Assembly: GCA_001599935.1 (NCBI GenBank)
Contig: BCIJ01000005.1
Location: 816,379-880,378 of the forward strand
Length of the DNA: 64,000 nt
Source of the DNA: Holtermannia corniformis
Taxonomy: Eukaryota; Basidiomycota; Tremellomycetes; Holtermanniales
Reading direction: 5' to 3'
Part shown: positions 1 through 17,928 of the stretch, in pieces
How positions within the stretch are numbered: position 1 is the first letter of the stretch
Layout of the letters: the number at the start of each line of letters is the position of its first letter
Translations under genes and position numbers: made by a program
The notes under the pieces: model-generated
The model's input: the letters and a program-made list of their open reading frames with translations, nothing else
Told to the model about the DNA's origin: nothing
The model's database searches: none

Positions 1-2066
1 AAAGGGCGCGCGCAGGCGCGGCCGCACCGCCGCAGCGCACAGACAGTGGTGCGATAGCACCAGTGGCGCTTGGCGAGGCGGTCTCCTTCGCATCCCGCAC
101 GTGGCACAGCCATAGGCGTGACAGTTGGCGTCTTGTTTGTGGGTCCCGCTCTCGTTTCCGTCTCGGTGCTGTCCGATGGTTTCCCCGTCCTTCCGGTTAG
201 TCGCTGCTCTGTGGTGATCAACGGTGTCGGGCTTGAGCCTGCCACTACGTCTTCCGCCTCAGCCGGGAGTTCCTCAATTCTTGCCTTGGGCGTTTCTGGT
301 CCCTTCTTGTCTGCGGCCTTCTCCATTGTCTCGTGTGTGATGCGTGGTAGGGTCGGGGCTGGGCCTATGTCGTCCTGTCTGGAATGTAGGGCATTGCGTA
401 GGGCTGTCTCTGCCTCCTCACTTTCCGCGGTGGCCATCTTTACCCTTTCCTCCAGCTCCGGCAAGGCCTCCAGTGCTCTTTTGTGCATTCTCCTGTATAC
501 CTCCAGGGTTTCCGCTGCGTGTTGAGATCCGCTCGCGCGTTCCGCCTCAAGGATTCGGGCGTGGTGTGTGTCGAGGTCGCGTTGTCCCGCGTTGAGTGCG
601 TCCTTTGCGCAGTAGAGCCTTTGCCGTGCCGAGTCCTGGCGGAACTGTAGCCCGGCTAGTTTACGCTGCCATACCCGGTCCTCACGCAGTTCGTGCTTGA
701 TGCCTATCACCTCGGCCTCCACTGCGTCCTGCCTCTTGTTCACCGTTTGGAGTTCCCCCTGTATCCATTTCGCTACCGCCTGTTTGTTGATTGTCGTCGA
801 GTCCCCACCAACGGCTCGGTCATTCCTCCCCGCCAGTCTTGTGTTCGAGTTTATGAGGTATGCGAACTCGAACTTGGACCCCGCAAAGGTCTCGCGAGAC
901 AGGTGTTCGGCCAGCGCCATGCTGCTGCACGATACTGTGATCCAGATACCGTGTACGATGTTGATGTCGAACAGTGTCTCCTTCGTGCCGTGGTCCTCGT
1001 TGTACTTGTGAACCACCCCCAGTATCATGGTTGTTGCCGTTCGCTTCCCTCTCTCGGCGAGCTCGCCCTTCATGGCAATGGTGGCTGGCATGGAGATTGC
1101 GAAGTACGGTGGGCTTGACATGGGTGTCTGCTCTTCGATATCAACGCTGTAGGCGCCGGTCGTAGCTCCGAGGTGTAATTCCCATGTTCCCATTCCCACT
1201 GCTTTCCCCACCGAGGACGGGCGGTGGAACCTGATCTTTGCCGTGATGTCCCTCTTTTGCTTCCGGCTATAGTCCGGGTCGGATCCGTATACGCCGTCTA
1301 CCCTCAAGCCCGCCGCTTCATAGTGGGCCTCGATTGCGTCGTGCAATTGCTCTTTCGTAGCCTTGTCAAGTTCGCCAACCTTCCCGATCTTGACTATGGC
1401 CATCGTGCGCCTGTCGTTGTCTTTCGCCGTTGACCAGTATACCTCCTGATGCCTCTGGTTGTGCCGACACGTCAGTCCTTCTCCAGGCTCTCCGTGTATC
1501 ACGTAATTCACCTCTATGAGCCGCATTCTTAGCCTTTCCATTAAGCGCCAGTCCTTCGGGGCGTCCGCGGGCATGATATCTTCGTTGAAACGAACCCTAA
1601 CCGACGACATCTTGTTCCTGTTCGATAGCGACGGTTCCCCAATGAGTACTTTGAAATGTGCAGGGTTGAGAGTGACGTTGTTGTCCCGAATTGTCATAGT
1701 TTCGATATCTACCGTGCCCAGGAGCTGCTCCGCGAACTTGACCGCTGACGTAGTTGATTTGGAGTCCAGCGCGTACCAGCGTAGCTCTAGTGTGACTCGG
1801 ACGTCCATTTCTCCTGTAGCATCTTGTAGTATCTCACTTGTTTCGATCGTCACGGACCGGTTGTCCAAATTCCCTTCAGCCTCCTTCATCAAGGCCTGGT
1901 AATCGACGGCGGCTTCAGTGGTCATGCTTGTAGGTGTGTTATGGGTGCGTCTGTGTGAGATGGTGGTAAAAGCGGTGTGGGTCGTGCTGTTCGCGCGTGC
2001 TGTCCTCTGGTTGTATAGTGCTTGGCCTGGGTCCTCGTTGTGCCCTGTGGGCGTCTGTGACGGCAT
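1..2066 (-). CDS. Intronless hypothetical protein, C-terminus beyond the window edge
   Basis: I read the minus strand in one frame from the ATG at 2066 to position 3 and found no stop in 688 codons; the frame leaves the window, so the C-terminus is missing. A second in-frame ATG lies at 1925. I do not recognise the family. The N-terminal ~430 residues look like mixed alpha/beta domains (alternating Val-rich strands and amphipathic helices). Roughly residues 470-600 are Glu/Arg/Ala-rich and probably coiled coil. The visible end is Pro/Thr/Glu-rich and then Arg/Cys-rich. There is no intron in 2 kb, whereas neighbouring genes have one every 100-300 bp, which suggests a mobile or foreign origin. 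The upstream ATG lies inside the 123-bp repeat at 2054-2176. Plus-strand frames here are antisense shadows. A transposon gag/ORF1-like protein is possible but unproven. The open frame is certain; the function is unknown. Confidence 0.6.
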   Translation of the reverse strand, partial: MPSQTPTGHNEDPGQALYNQRTARANSTTHTAFTTISHRRTHNTPTSMTTEAAVDYQALMKEAEGNLDNRSVTIETSEILQDATGEMDVRVTLELRWYALDSKSTTSAVKFAEQLLGTVDIETMTIRDNNVTLNPAHFKVLIGEPSLSNRNKMSSVRVRFNEDIMPADAPKDWRLMERLRMRLIEVNYVIHGEPGEGLTCRHNQRHQEVYWSTAKDNDRRTMAIVKIGKVGELDKATKEQLHDAIEAHYEAAGLRVDGVYGSDPDYSRKQKRDITAKIRFHRPSSVGKAVGMGTWELHLGATTGAYSVDIEEQTPMSSPPYFAISMPATIAMKGELAERGKRTATTMILGVVHKYNEDHGTKETLFDINIVHGIWITVSCSSMALAEHLSRETFAGSKFEFAYLINSNTRLAGRNDRAVGGDSTTINKQAVAKWIQGELQTVNKRQDAVEAEVIGIKHELREDRVWQRKLAGLQFRQDSARQRLYCAKDALNAGQRDLDTHHARILEAERASGSQHAAETLEVYRRMHKRALEALPELEERVKMATAESEEAETALRNALHSRQDDIGPAPTLPRITHETMEKAADKKGPETPKARIEELPAEAEDVVAGSSPTPLITTEQRLTGRTGKPSDSTETETRAGPTNKTPTVTPMAVPRAGCEGDRLAKRHWCYRTTVCALRRCGRACARP

Positions 2067-2176
2067 GGGTGTCCAGTCCCTACCGCTGCCCTAAAAAGGT
2101 CAATATCGAGTGTTACTCATAACACTCGATCTGGACATATTCTGACATGACTACCACACGGCCGGAGTCGTGACAG
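2054..2176. repeat. 123-bp direct repeat, copy 1
   Basis: This segment is repeated at 2338-2460 with one difference by eye (G at 2108, A at 2392). Both copies begin TCTGTGACGGC and end GTCGTGACAG, so each contains a unit with TG...CA ends and imperfect terminal inversions, like a very small LTR. It holds a palindrome with 11-bp arms (2105-2115 and 2120-2130, loop CTCA). The minus-strand start codon of the left-edge ORF (2064-2066) lies in this copy. A TRIM-like or LTR-like origin is inference; a plain segmental duplication is the alternative. Confidence 0.85.
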
Positions 2177-2199
2177 TCGCCCCCCCCTATTAGGGCGAC
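2176..2199. repeat. GTCGCCC/GGGCGAC inverted repeat
   Basis: Perfect 7-bp arms at 2176-2182 and 2193-2199 are separated by a C-rich loop, directly after repeat copy 1. It could form a GC-rich hairpin at the edge of the 161-bp spacer between the two direct repeats. No function can be assigned. Confidence 0.5.
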
Positions 2200-2281
2200 G
2201 TCCCGAAGCCCACAGAATCTGACCCCAGGTACTCTCCCACGGCCTCAGCTCTCATGGGTGCCACCTGCCACGTGGAGGTGC

Positions 2282-2377
2282 AAAATCCCAGACGCGGCTG
2301 GGAATCGAACCTGCGACCACGCAGTTAACACTCGATATCTGTGACGGCATGGGTGTCCAGTCCCTACCGCTGCCCTA
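2282..2377 (-). other. tRNA-like relic with Pol III A/B-box-like motifs
   Basis: On the minus strand the motif GGTTCGATTCC (2301-2311) matches a tRNA T-arm/B box exactly. It is followed after about 17 nt by TTTT (2285-2282), as expected downstream of a tRNA 3' end. An A-box-like TAGGGCAGCGG lies 66 nt upstream (2367-2377), inside repeat copy 2. The T-stem and D-stem do not pair properly and I could not fold a full cloverleaf, so this is probably not a functional tRNA. A tRNA-derived SINE fragment, or a relic inside a small element, fits better. Confidence 0.35.
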
Positions 2378-2460
2378 AAAAGGTCAATATCAAGTGTTAC
2401 TCATAACACTCGATCTGGACATATTCTGACATGACTACCACACGGCCGGAGTCGTGACAG
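2338..2460. repeat. 123-bp direct repeat, copy 2
   Basis: This is the second copy of the 2054-2176 repeat, in the same orientation, 284 bp downstream start to start. It differs at one position, which breaks one base of the palindrome. The stop codon of the putative minus-strand ORF ending at 2401 lies inside it. Confidence 0.85.
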
Positions 2461-3009
2461 CGTCACGCTGAGATGGTACCCTCTCTTTGCGGTCACTAGG
2501 CCGCTCTGTCCCCTTGATAGTGTCTGTGCTTGCGTAGGGTCTACGTCTGTGCTTTCTTTCATCCTTGTTATGGGTTGCCCCGGGGTCAGATGGTGTATCC
2601 GCATGCGTTGCTGTAGGGGGATGCAGTGTTTCTCCTTCTGCCTGTGCTCTTCGTGTTGGCCCAGTGGCCTCTCAACTGTTCCTTGGCTGTCTGCCATTTG
2701 GTCATGATTTCTAGTTTGTATCTTCCTTGTGCAATGCGTATGTAGTTGGATCACCTTCTCCAGTGAGAATGGCGCCGGTGTGTAGGGGATCACCCTCCTA
2801 TACTGGAGTGGCGCCCGGGAGCTCTCATGTTGGTTGCTGTGCCGTGTCCTTTGTGTCGTGCCATCCGTTTCGTTTGATCCGTTGATCCATATTGTCTTTG
2901 TGTCCTCCTGAGCCCAGGTATGGCTCCGAGTAGCGAGTACCAGTGTTATTCCCGCTCCGCAGAGTATCCATATTAGTCGTTTGACGCCTCGGCTTTGTGT
3001 ATCCTTCAT
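2401..3009 (-). CDS. Putative small secreted protein, weak ORF
   Basis: From the ATG at 3007-3009 a 202-codon frame runs to a stop at 2401-2403, inside repeat copy 2. The first ~35 residues look like a signal peptide: a basic start (KDTQSRGVKR), a hydrophobic core (LIWILCGAGITLVLA) and a possible cleavage after TWA. Sequons (NGS, NET) follow soon after. The rest is polar and low in hydrophobic residues, and resembles no family I know. The frame stays open upstream of the ATG to 3120. It lies between the repeat pair and the TOR 3' end, on the same strand as the left-edge ORF. It may be a chance frame; treat it as tentative. Confidence 0.25.
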   Translation of the reverse strand: MKDTQSRGVKRLIWILCGAGITLVLATRSHTWAQEDTKTIWINGSNETDGTTQRTRHSNQHESSRAPLQYRRVIPYTPAPFSLEKVIQLHTHCTRKIQTRNHDQMADSQGTVERPLGQHEEHRQKEKHCIPLQQRMRIHHLTPGQPITRMKESTDVDPTQAQTLSRGQSGLVTAKRGYHLSVTLSRLRPCGSHVRICPDRVL

Positions 3010-3244
3010 TTTCCGGCTGGTCGCGAGATGGCGGCTCGGGGTGTCCTTGTATGTTTGTCCTTGATACCGATCGAATTTCTTGCTGAAAATCGCTATTGCT
3101 GTAATATATACGTGTGACAAAGCTGGAAAGGTGGCCAGCGATCATGCAATCCGGCAGCATGGTCCTGGATCCGACTAATGCAATATATATACATGCAATG
3201 CAAACAAAACGAGCGTCAAATCGTAATACACCCTTCAAAATCTT

Positions 3245-11993
<8,749 letters not shown>

Positions 11994-12195
11994 GCTGCCG
12001 AGCCCGCGCGAGCGGTGCGCGGCCGTCCAGTGTGCGCTTGTACCGGCGTGTTAAGCAGTCTTACAGCCAAGTGTGGTCGCCTGTACGCGTCCAACTGTGC
12101 TGCTCGGTCACTGGGGAGAGGATACAGCGTGCTCGGTAGACTGTAGGCGGCGGCTTGGTGCAGCCGGTGATTAGGATAGCAGTTTGTAATCGTGC

Positions 12196-12212
12196 ATTAG
12201 GAATTTCCTAAT
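12196..12212. promoter_or_regulatory. Palindrome ATTAGGAA-T-TTCCTAAT
   Basis: 8-bp perfect arms with a 1-bp centre, AT-rich within a GC-rich spacer, 95 bp upstream of the DOA10-like ATG and about 200 bp upstream of the TOR ATG. The symmetry suggests a site for a dimeric regulator, which is inference from shape only. Confidence 0.4.
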
Positions 12213-12260
12213 CACACACCGCGGATCACTACCAACGTAATCAAAGTCGCCACCGGATCC

Positions 12261-12300
12261 CAACCAGCTCTCGACGACGACATCAACCAGCTCTCGACGA
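12261..12300. repeat. 17-bp direct repeat in DOA10-like 5' leader
   Basis: CAACCAGCTCTCGACGA occurs at 12261-12277 and 12284-12300, a 23-bp period, ending 6 bp before the ATG at 12307. The position implies it is in the 5' leader. Confidence 0.6.
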
Positions 12301-12306
12301 GCCAGC

Positions 12307-15300
12307 ATGGCACACGACCCAGTCTTGGACGCTCTCGACGCGACAGACGACGAAGGAGGTCGGTCCCCGCAGTGGAAACCATCAGGCGCCGACTGACCGT
12401 ACGCACAGACGTCTGTCGCGTCTGCCGCACCGAAGCCGAGGAGGGCAACCCGCTCATGTACCCGTGCAAGTGCTCTGGCTCAATCCGCTATGTACATGCA
12501 GTCTGGTACGTGGCCGAGCTCTGGGGTGGACCAGCTTGTGAAGGCATGCTCAAAGGAGTGCGAGCTGACGGCCTGACAGCCTCAAGAACTGGCTCGAGCA
12601 GTCACGCAAGTCTTACTGCGAGCTGTGTGGGCACAAGTATGCGTTCTCCCAGGGTGAGCTATGCGGCTCACTCGGCCCTGCGCAATCTCACCAGCGCTGA
12701 CCCACCACAGTCTATGCGCCAGACACTCCAGAAACCCTACCCGTACCAGTCTTCCTCTTCGAGTCGATACTGCGCACACTTCGCATCGCTCGTACGCTGC
12801 TTCGAGCCGTCTTTGTTCTTGTAGCGTGGCTCGTCGTCGTCCCGCAGGTGACACTGCAGAGCTTTCGGACGCAGCTGTGGGCTGTCGATGAAGTGCAAGT
12901 CGTTCAGGACGGTTAGAGCACGAGCTGACGCGCATCAGGGCCGTCTTGCTGGCATCGACTGGCTCGGCAGCCGCGAACGCCACAGTGACTGCTGTCACGT
13001 CCGCAAGCGCTGCCGTCCAGAACACGAGTACGGCATTGGCTACCGCATCGCACACTGCCAACGCAACGCTAGAGGCCAACACCACCCTCTCCAGCCTGTC
13101 AGCCATTGTCAACGCAACCCTGTCAAACACCACCTCCAACCTGACCGAAGCCGGTCCCACACGGCCCTGGCATCTCCCCGCACTCTCCATCGAGCTTTAC
13201 CAGCTCGTCGTCTCGCTCCCCCCTTCCCACCGCTACAAACTGTTCATCAGAATCCGCAACCGCGTCCTCCGCCACATCATCCGCGCTCAGATCCTCTGCA
13301 TCTCAATGGTCGCACTCTTCCTCGGCTACTTTCTCCTCCGCGAGTGGATCCTCCACCACCAAGACGAAGTCCAGATCCAGCGCCACGAAGCCGACGAGAT
13401 GCGCGGTCGGCTGCCGAAGGGCGCAGAAGACAACTTGGACGTCGACGAGTGGGAGTTTGAGAGCGGTCACGCGAGGTTGAAGATTGATAGCGAAGCGGTC
13501 GCACGCAACCTGAGGTCGGTGCTGGAAGCGCTGCAGACTGCCAGGGCAGAGAGGGAGCGCTTGGTCGAGCGCAAGATGCGCGTGGATGGGATCCCGGAAG
13601 AGGACGAGTCAGAGTCGACGCAGTCCAACTCACGAGTCGCGTCAAGCACCGGAAATCACGCGCTTGACCCTGCAAACGCGCCGACGCCGCCGATGAAGAT
13701 CGACTCTCGAGCCGGCGATTCCCCACATCAACATTGGCTTGATGACGCCGTCGATCCCGAGCCGGAAACCACTCAGTCACCCCACGGCGAGTCATCGACG
13801 AGCGCCTTTGCGCGCTACGCCGCTTCTCAAGTCCCTTTGCCTTCTTCACCCAACACGTCAACGGCGTCAAGTCCTGCGCATGCTGAAGCATCGGGCAAGC
13901 AGGGATTGTTTGCTGCGCCTGGAAGCGTGACGGGTAACGGGTTGCGCCCGACGCCGATCACGTCTGAGATCAGAGCAGAACTCAGGGCGTTGCTCGCGAC
14001 CGCCAAGGAGCAGCCAGAGGCGGCGTCGACGGATTCGGACGCTTCGGCTCGTCAGCTAGCATCCATCGAGAAGATCTCGGCGACTGATACCGCGCCGCCC
14101 AACGACGAGCTCGAGCAAGACCCCGACAACCAGTCGCAGCCCGCGTCCAATCAAGTCGTGACGCTAGAGAGTGCACTGGAGAGCGCGCAGCTCATTGCTG
14201 CGCAAGGACCTTTGCACAACCTCATATTGCAGTCGCCACCGCGGCTGCGCCCACCACTGATCTATGACGCGACCGTGCCGGTACCGATCTCATCACCACA
14301 CAGTGAAACGGCAGTGATCGAGTTCACAGATGTTCTAGGCCAAGTTGGCGAGCCTCCCGCCGCGGTCAATGCAGGTCCAAGCAACTCGATCGCGGCTTCA
14401 GAGTCCCCCAAGGGCACGAAGAGGTCTACTTTGGAAGTCCATCCGGTGGACCGCGTCAACGCAGGGCCATCCCAGTCCGATACTCCCACGAGCGTCCGCA
14501 TAATCGAGTCAAACGGCGACGTCTCCAAACGCAACCGTGCCGAGCGATCGCCTTCGCCCGAAGATTCCGGCGACGAGGACTGGGACGATGTCGAGGAGAA
14601 TGAGAATGCGCAGGCTGAAGGAGACGCGCACATCTTGGACGGCGAGCAGCTTGTCGAACTCGAAGATGGTGAAGACTTGCCGGAGAATGAGGATTTTGGG
14701 CTCTGGGATCCTGAAGAATGGGACGGCGTGCTGGAGAGTGCGTGACTCGATTCGGCGTGGGTAGACATGGCGCTGACTCCAACAGTGATCGGGTTGCGTG
14801 GCACCTTTCTGCAGTTGCTCGGCAACGTAGGTACACGAGTGCAGCCTAGGCCAAGCTGACTCTTACAGCTCTTTGTGGCTACAATGGTTCTGCAAACTGC
14901 CGTCGGGACGTTTCTCGGGCTTCCGGCACTGTTGGCAAAGATTCTCGTCTCCTGCAACAGTCGTCTGCTCAAAACTGTTCTGGTCGCTCCGATCCGACTG
15001 GTTCGTTTCTTGACCGATCCGATAGTCGATTTTCTCGTCGAAATCGCGTCCGAAGTCGTGTATGCTCCGGCCGCCATGTCGGGCAAGGCTCTGCTCGACA
15101 TCGTCACCAAGCGCTTCCCTGCGATCATCTCGGTCATTGGTGGGCGCACCGAGGAGACCCGGAACTCGGTAGTCCTTGATTTTGTCAAGCGGCAAGGGGT
15201 CGCGTTGGTCAGCGGCGCACAGGCGCTCATCTCTCAATTGCGGCGCACAGGCGAAGCCGCCTCTACACCGACGTTTACAACTAGTGCCACCGCCAAAGTC

Positions 15301-17853
15301 TACGATTCGCTCGAGGGCTTCTTCGCCGTGCTAGGTCGGGCGGCCATCGACAAATGGGCTGCGCTGCAGAGTTTGGTCGCCAGGCTAGCCACTAGCAAGA
15401 CCATACTTGACCGTGGCTTGCTTGTGCTCACTGGATATGGTCAGATCACCCTCGTTCTAGTCTTCCTCGGCCTGTTCGGCGAGGATATCTTCGGCTCCGT
15501 CATGGCTCCAGTCACCACAATCATCCGAGGTCAGGGCGTCATCACCAAGGTATGTCTCAGTAGCACTCTGCGGGCGTGCTAATGCACATCAGCTATTCGT
15601 GTTCATGGTCATTGAGCTCCTTGGATTCCCAATCAGCGCCGGACTTGGTCTCCAAGCCTGTGTACTCCCGCTGTTACCAGGTGTTTCCTTCACCAGCCGC
15701 GTACAAGACATCATGGCTTCACCGTTTCTGAACGCTTTTGTGGCCTGGCTCGTGGGCACACTGTGAGTACTTGCATCCTGATATGCTAGTGGCTGACAGC
15801 GCAAGCTTCATGTTTGCGTTTGCGAGCTTCCTTGGCAGATGCAGAGAGGTACGTCTGGCGCGACCTGCGAGGAAGCTGACTGTCGCAGGTCTGCCGTCCT
15901 GGTACCCTCTTCTTCGTGCGGTGAGTACACCCTGTTCCTCCAGAAGCATTACTAAATCCGGCAGTGATCCTCAAGACACCAATTATTCGCCTGTGAAAGA
16001 CATCGTCGAGCGCTCGACGTTGTCTCAATTCCGCAAGGTGAGTTCTGTACACTATCCTGAAGCCAAGCTGACAATGAGAAGCTCTTCTTCAGCGGGTGCA
16101 TGTACGCTGTGGCGATCGTGTCTTTGTTTGGCATCACGCCTCAGGTGCTTCGCGTCGTCACTGCTGATATCCTCCCTTTGCGTCTGATCAACACGTAAGC
16201 GAGAGAGTCGGTCACGACGACGCTGACGATTATAGCGAACCACTGTCGAATGCCCCATTCGACATGATCATCCTTCTCATTGCCTTTCCTGCAACACTAG
16301 CACAGCTGCGCTTGAAGCCAATGTTCAAGCGCGCATTGACGTGGTGGTGGCAACAGATGACGTGCACTCTGCGCCTGTCGTCATTCATGTACAACAAGCG
16401 GGTACTCAGCGAAGAAGAGCCACGGGACAACGTGTTCGAACGAGTGATTCTTCCTGTGGTGGACAAGATCGCCACTCTAATCTTCGGTCAAGGGCCCCAA
16501 GAAGCATCCATGACTCGCGTGCCCTTTGCGGACAAGGTCGCTCTTTTGAGCGCCGCCAAGAGCAAAGGCGGCATGTTTGTACCCCTCGACGAGCGAGGAG
16601 CACCAAAAACTCATGCGGGCAAGATGAAAGTGCTCCAGCAAAATCAAGCGGCGTTACGAGCGAAGCGCGACCCGCACAAGGACTACACTGTTGTGTGGCT
16701 CCCGAACCACTTTCAAGCACGCATCATGCTCTTCATTGCCGTCGGACTCGCCACGGGAGCGGCGACGCTAGCCATCGGCGCCTTTGCTCCGTTGGTTGTC
16801 GGCCGTGCGCTGCTGGACCAAGCCTTAGACATTGAGCCCGCCTTGATCCACGACGGCTACAGTTATGTACGTCGCGTCAGCAATACTGCACAGAGCTGAT
16901 GTTTCAGCTTGCTGGCGTCTACTTCCTGCGAGCAGCGTACGGCGTCAGTCGCTGGGCGAAGAAAAAGTTGATCCTGAGCGGTCGGGCTGGCCGCATGCGC
17001 CGAACACTTTTTGGCACTCGGGTCAAGCGCGGCTGGCTGAACATGGCGCGCAACGTGTATCGAGTACTCGCAGTTCATGTCGTGTGGCCGATCCTCGTTG
17101 GTCTGTGCGCAGTGATCTACATCATCGTGCCGTGCAAGTATGGCCGCAGGACAGACATCACGCCGGTGATACACGTATGGGAAGCATGGTCAGTCAAGCA
17201 ATTAGTACCTATCAAAGCTAAGTCATGCAGGGCACTCGGTTGCGCACTGAACGCAATCTTTCTGCATATCACCGAGTATGCTCGCAATCCTCCAACTGGG
17301 CACGTGCGAGCCCTCAGAATCGTGAGCTGGGTGGCCTACGTACTGAACACAGCTGACCTTTACTAGCTTTTACTCAATCCTCTCGCCGAGGACGCACTTG
17401 AGGTCACGCAAGTACTGCGGCCTCTGGTTACGGGCACCATCTGCCTCATAGCAGCACCAGGCGTCTTTGTCCATCTCGCTGTCAAGACAAATTCGACATG
17501 GCGCAGCAATGAAGCCATCAACGCGCTGCTATGTAAGCCTCCACACTCTTGCAAGAGCCCAGCTGACCACCGCAGTCCGGCTGACATACGTCGTGACCTC
17601 AATCGCATTCTTCATCAAAGTGCTGCTACGACCCTTCAAGCATTTCAGTAAACAATGGGCCAAGGCACTACGTGACGCTCATTATGGTGTCCACCTACGG
17701 CTCGAAAACTACGAAAAGCCGGCGAGCACAGACGATTCGCCGGCGCAAGGCGCGGATGCAGCACCTCTGGGCGATCACCCTCGAACGTTTCAAGATCGCC
17801 GCGCCGCATTAGAGGCAGCTCTCGATAGAGAAGCGGAGATGATCCAATTGTAG
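12307..17853 (+). CDS. DOA10: Doa10/SSM4/MARCH6-type RING-CH E3 ubiquitin ligase
   Basis: Multi-spanning ER/nuclear-envelope ubiquitin ligase of ER-associated degradation. The spliced N-terminus has a complete RING-CH finger: [20 protein letters not shown], a His in IRYVH, then [18 protein letters not shown] first membrane segment follows ([14 protein letters not shown]). Then comes a Thr/Asn-rich loop with seven N-glycosylation sequons (about 12.96-13.15 kb), a second segment ending FLLREW, and a ~400-residue acidic Ser/Pro-rich tract in the exon at 12946-14745. Many membrane segments follow. The conserved TD region is recognisable ([25 protein letters not shown]). The gene ends REAEMIQL at 17853. 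There are about 17 short introns. The junction near 12885-12938 is the least certain: the frame needs a phase-2 donor, possibly at CT|GTGGGC. Its 3' end converges with RPA135, 75 bp apart. Confidence 0.9.
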
Positions 17854-17928
17854 CAATATAGCATCGCATCGCGTAGCATATGTACATTCTTGCATGTCAG
17901 CATTGATTGTTGATTGATGCATACAAGT

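Larger units (their letters stand above)
11994..12306. promoter_or_regulatory. Divergent TOR/DOA10-like intergenic region
   Basis: 313 bp separate the two start codons. It holds a perfect 17-bp palindrome (12196-12212), one ACGCGT (12085-12090), and a 17-bp direct repeat just before the DOA10-like ATG. No TATA box is obvious. It presumably carries both promoters. Confidence 0.6.

Noticed and set aside
70..1902. Plus-strand open frames of 60-150 codons over the first 2 kb
   Set aside because: They are antisense to the 688-codon minus-strand frame, overlap one another, and have skewed low-complexity composition.
2282..2377. Functional tRNA gene
   Set aside because: The T-stem and D-stem do not pair and no acceptor partner for CCGCGTC was found upstream; kept only as a relic.
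14262..15230. 322-codon minus-strand frame
   Set aside because: Antisense to the Doa10-like coding exons; Ser/Arg-rich composition is that of a GC-rich shadow frame.
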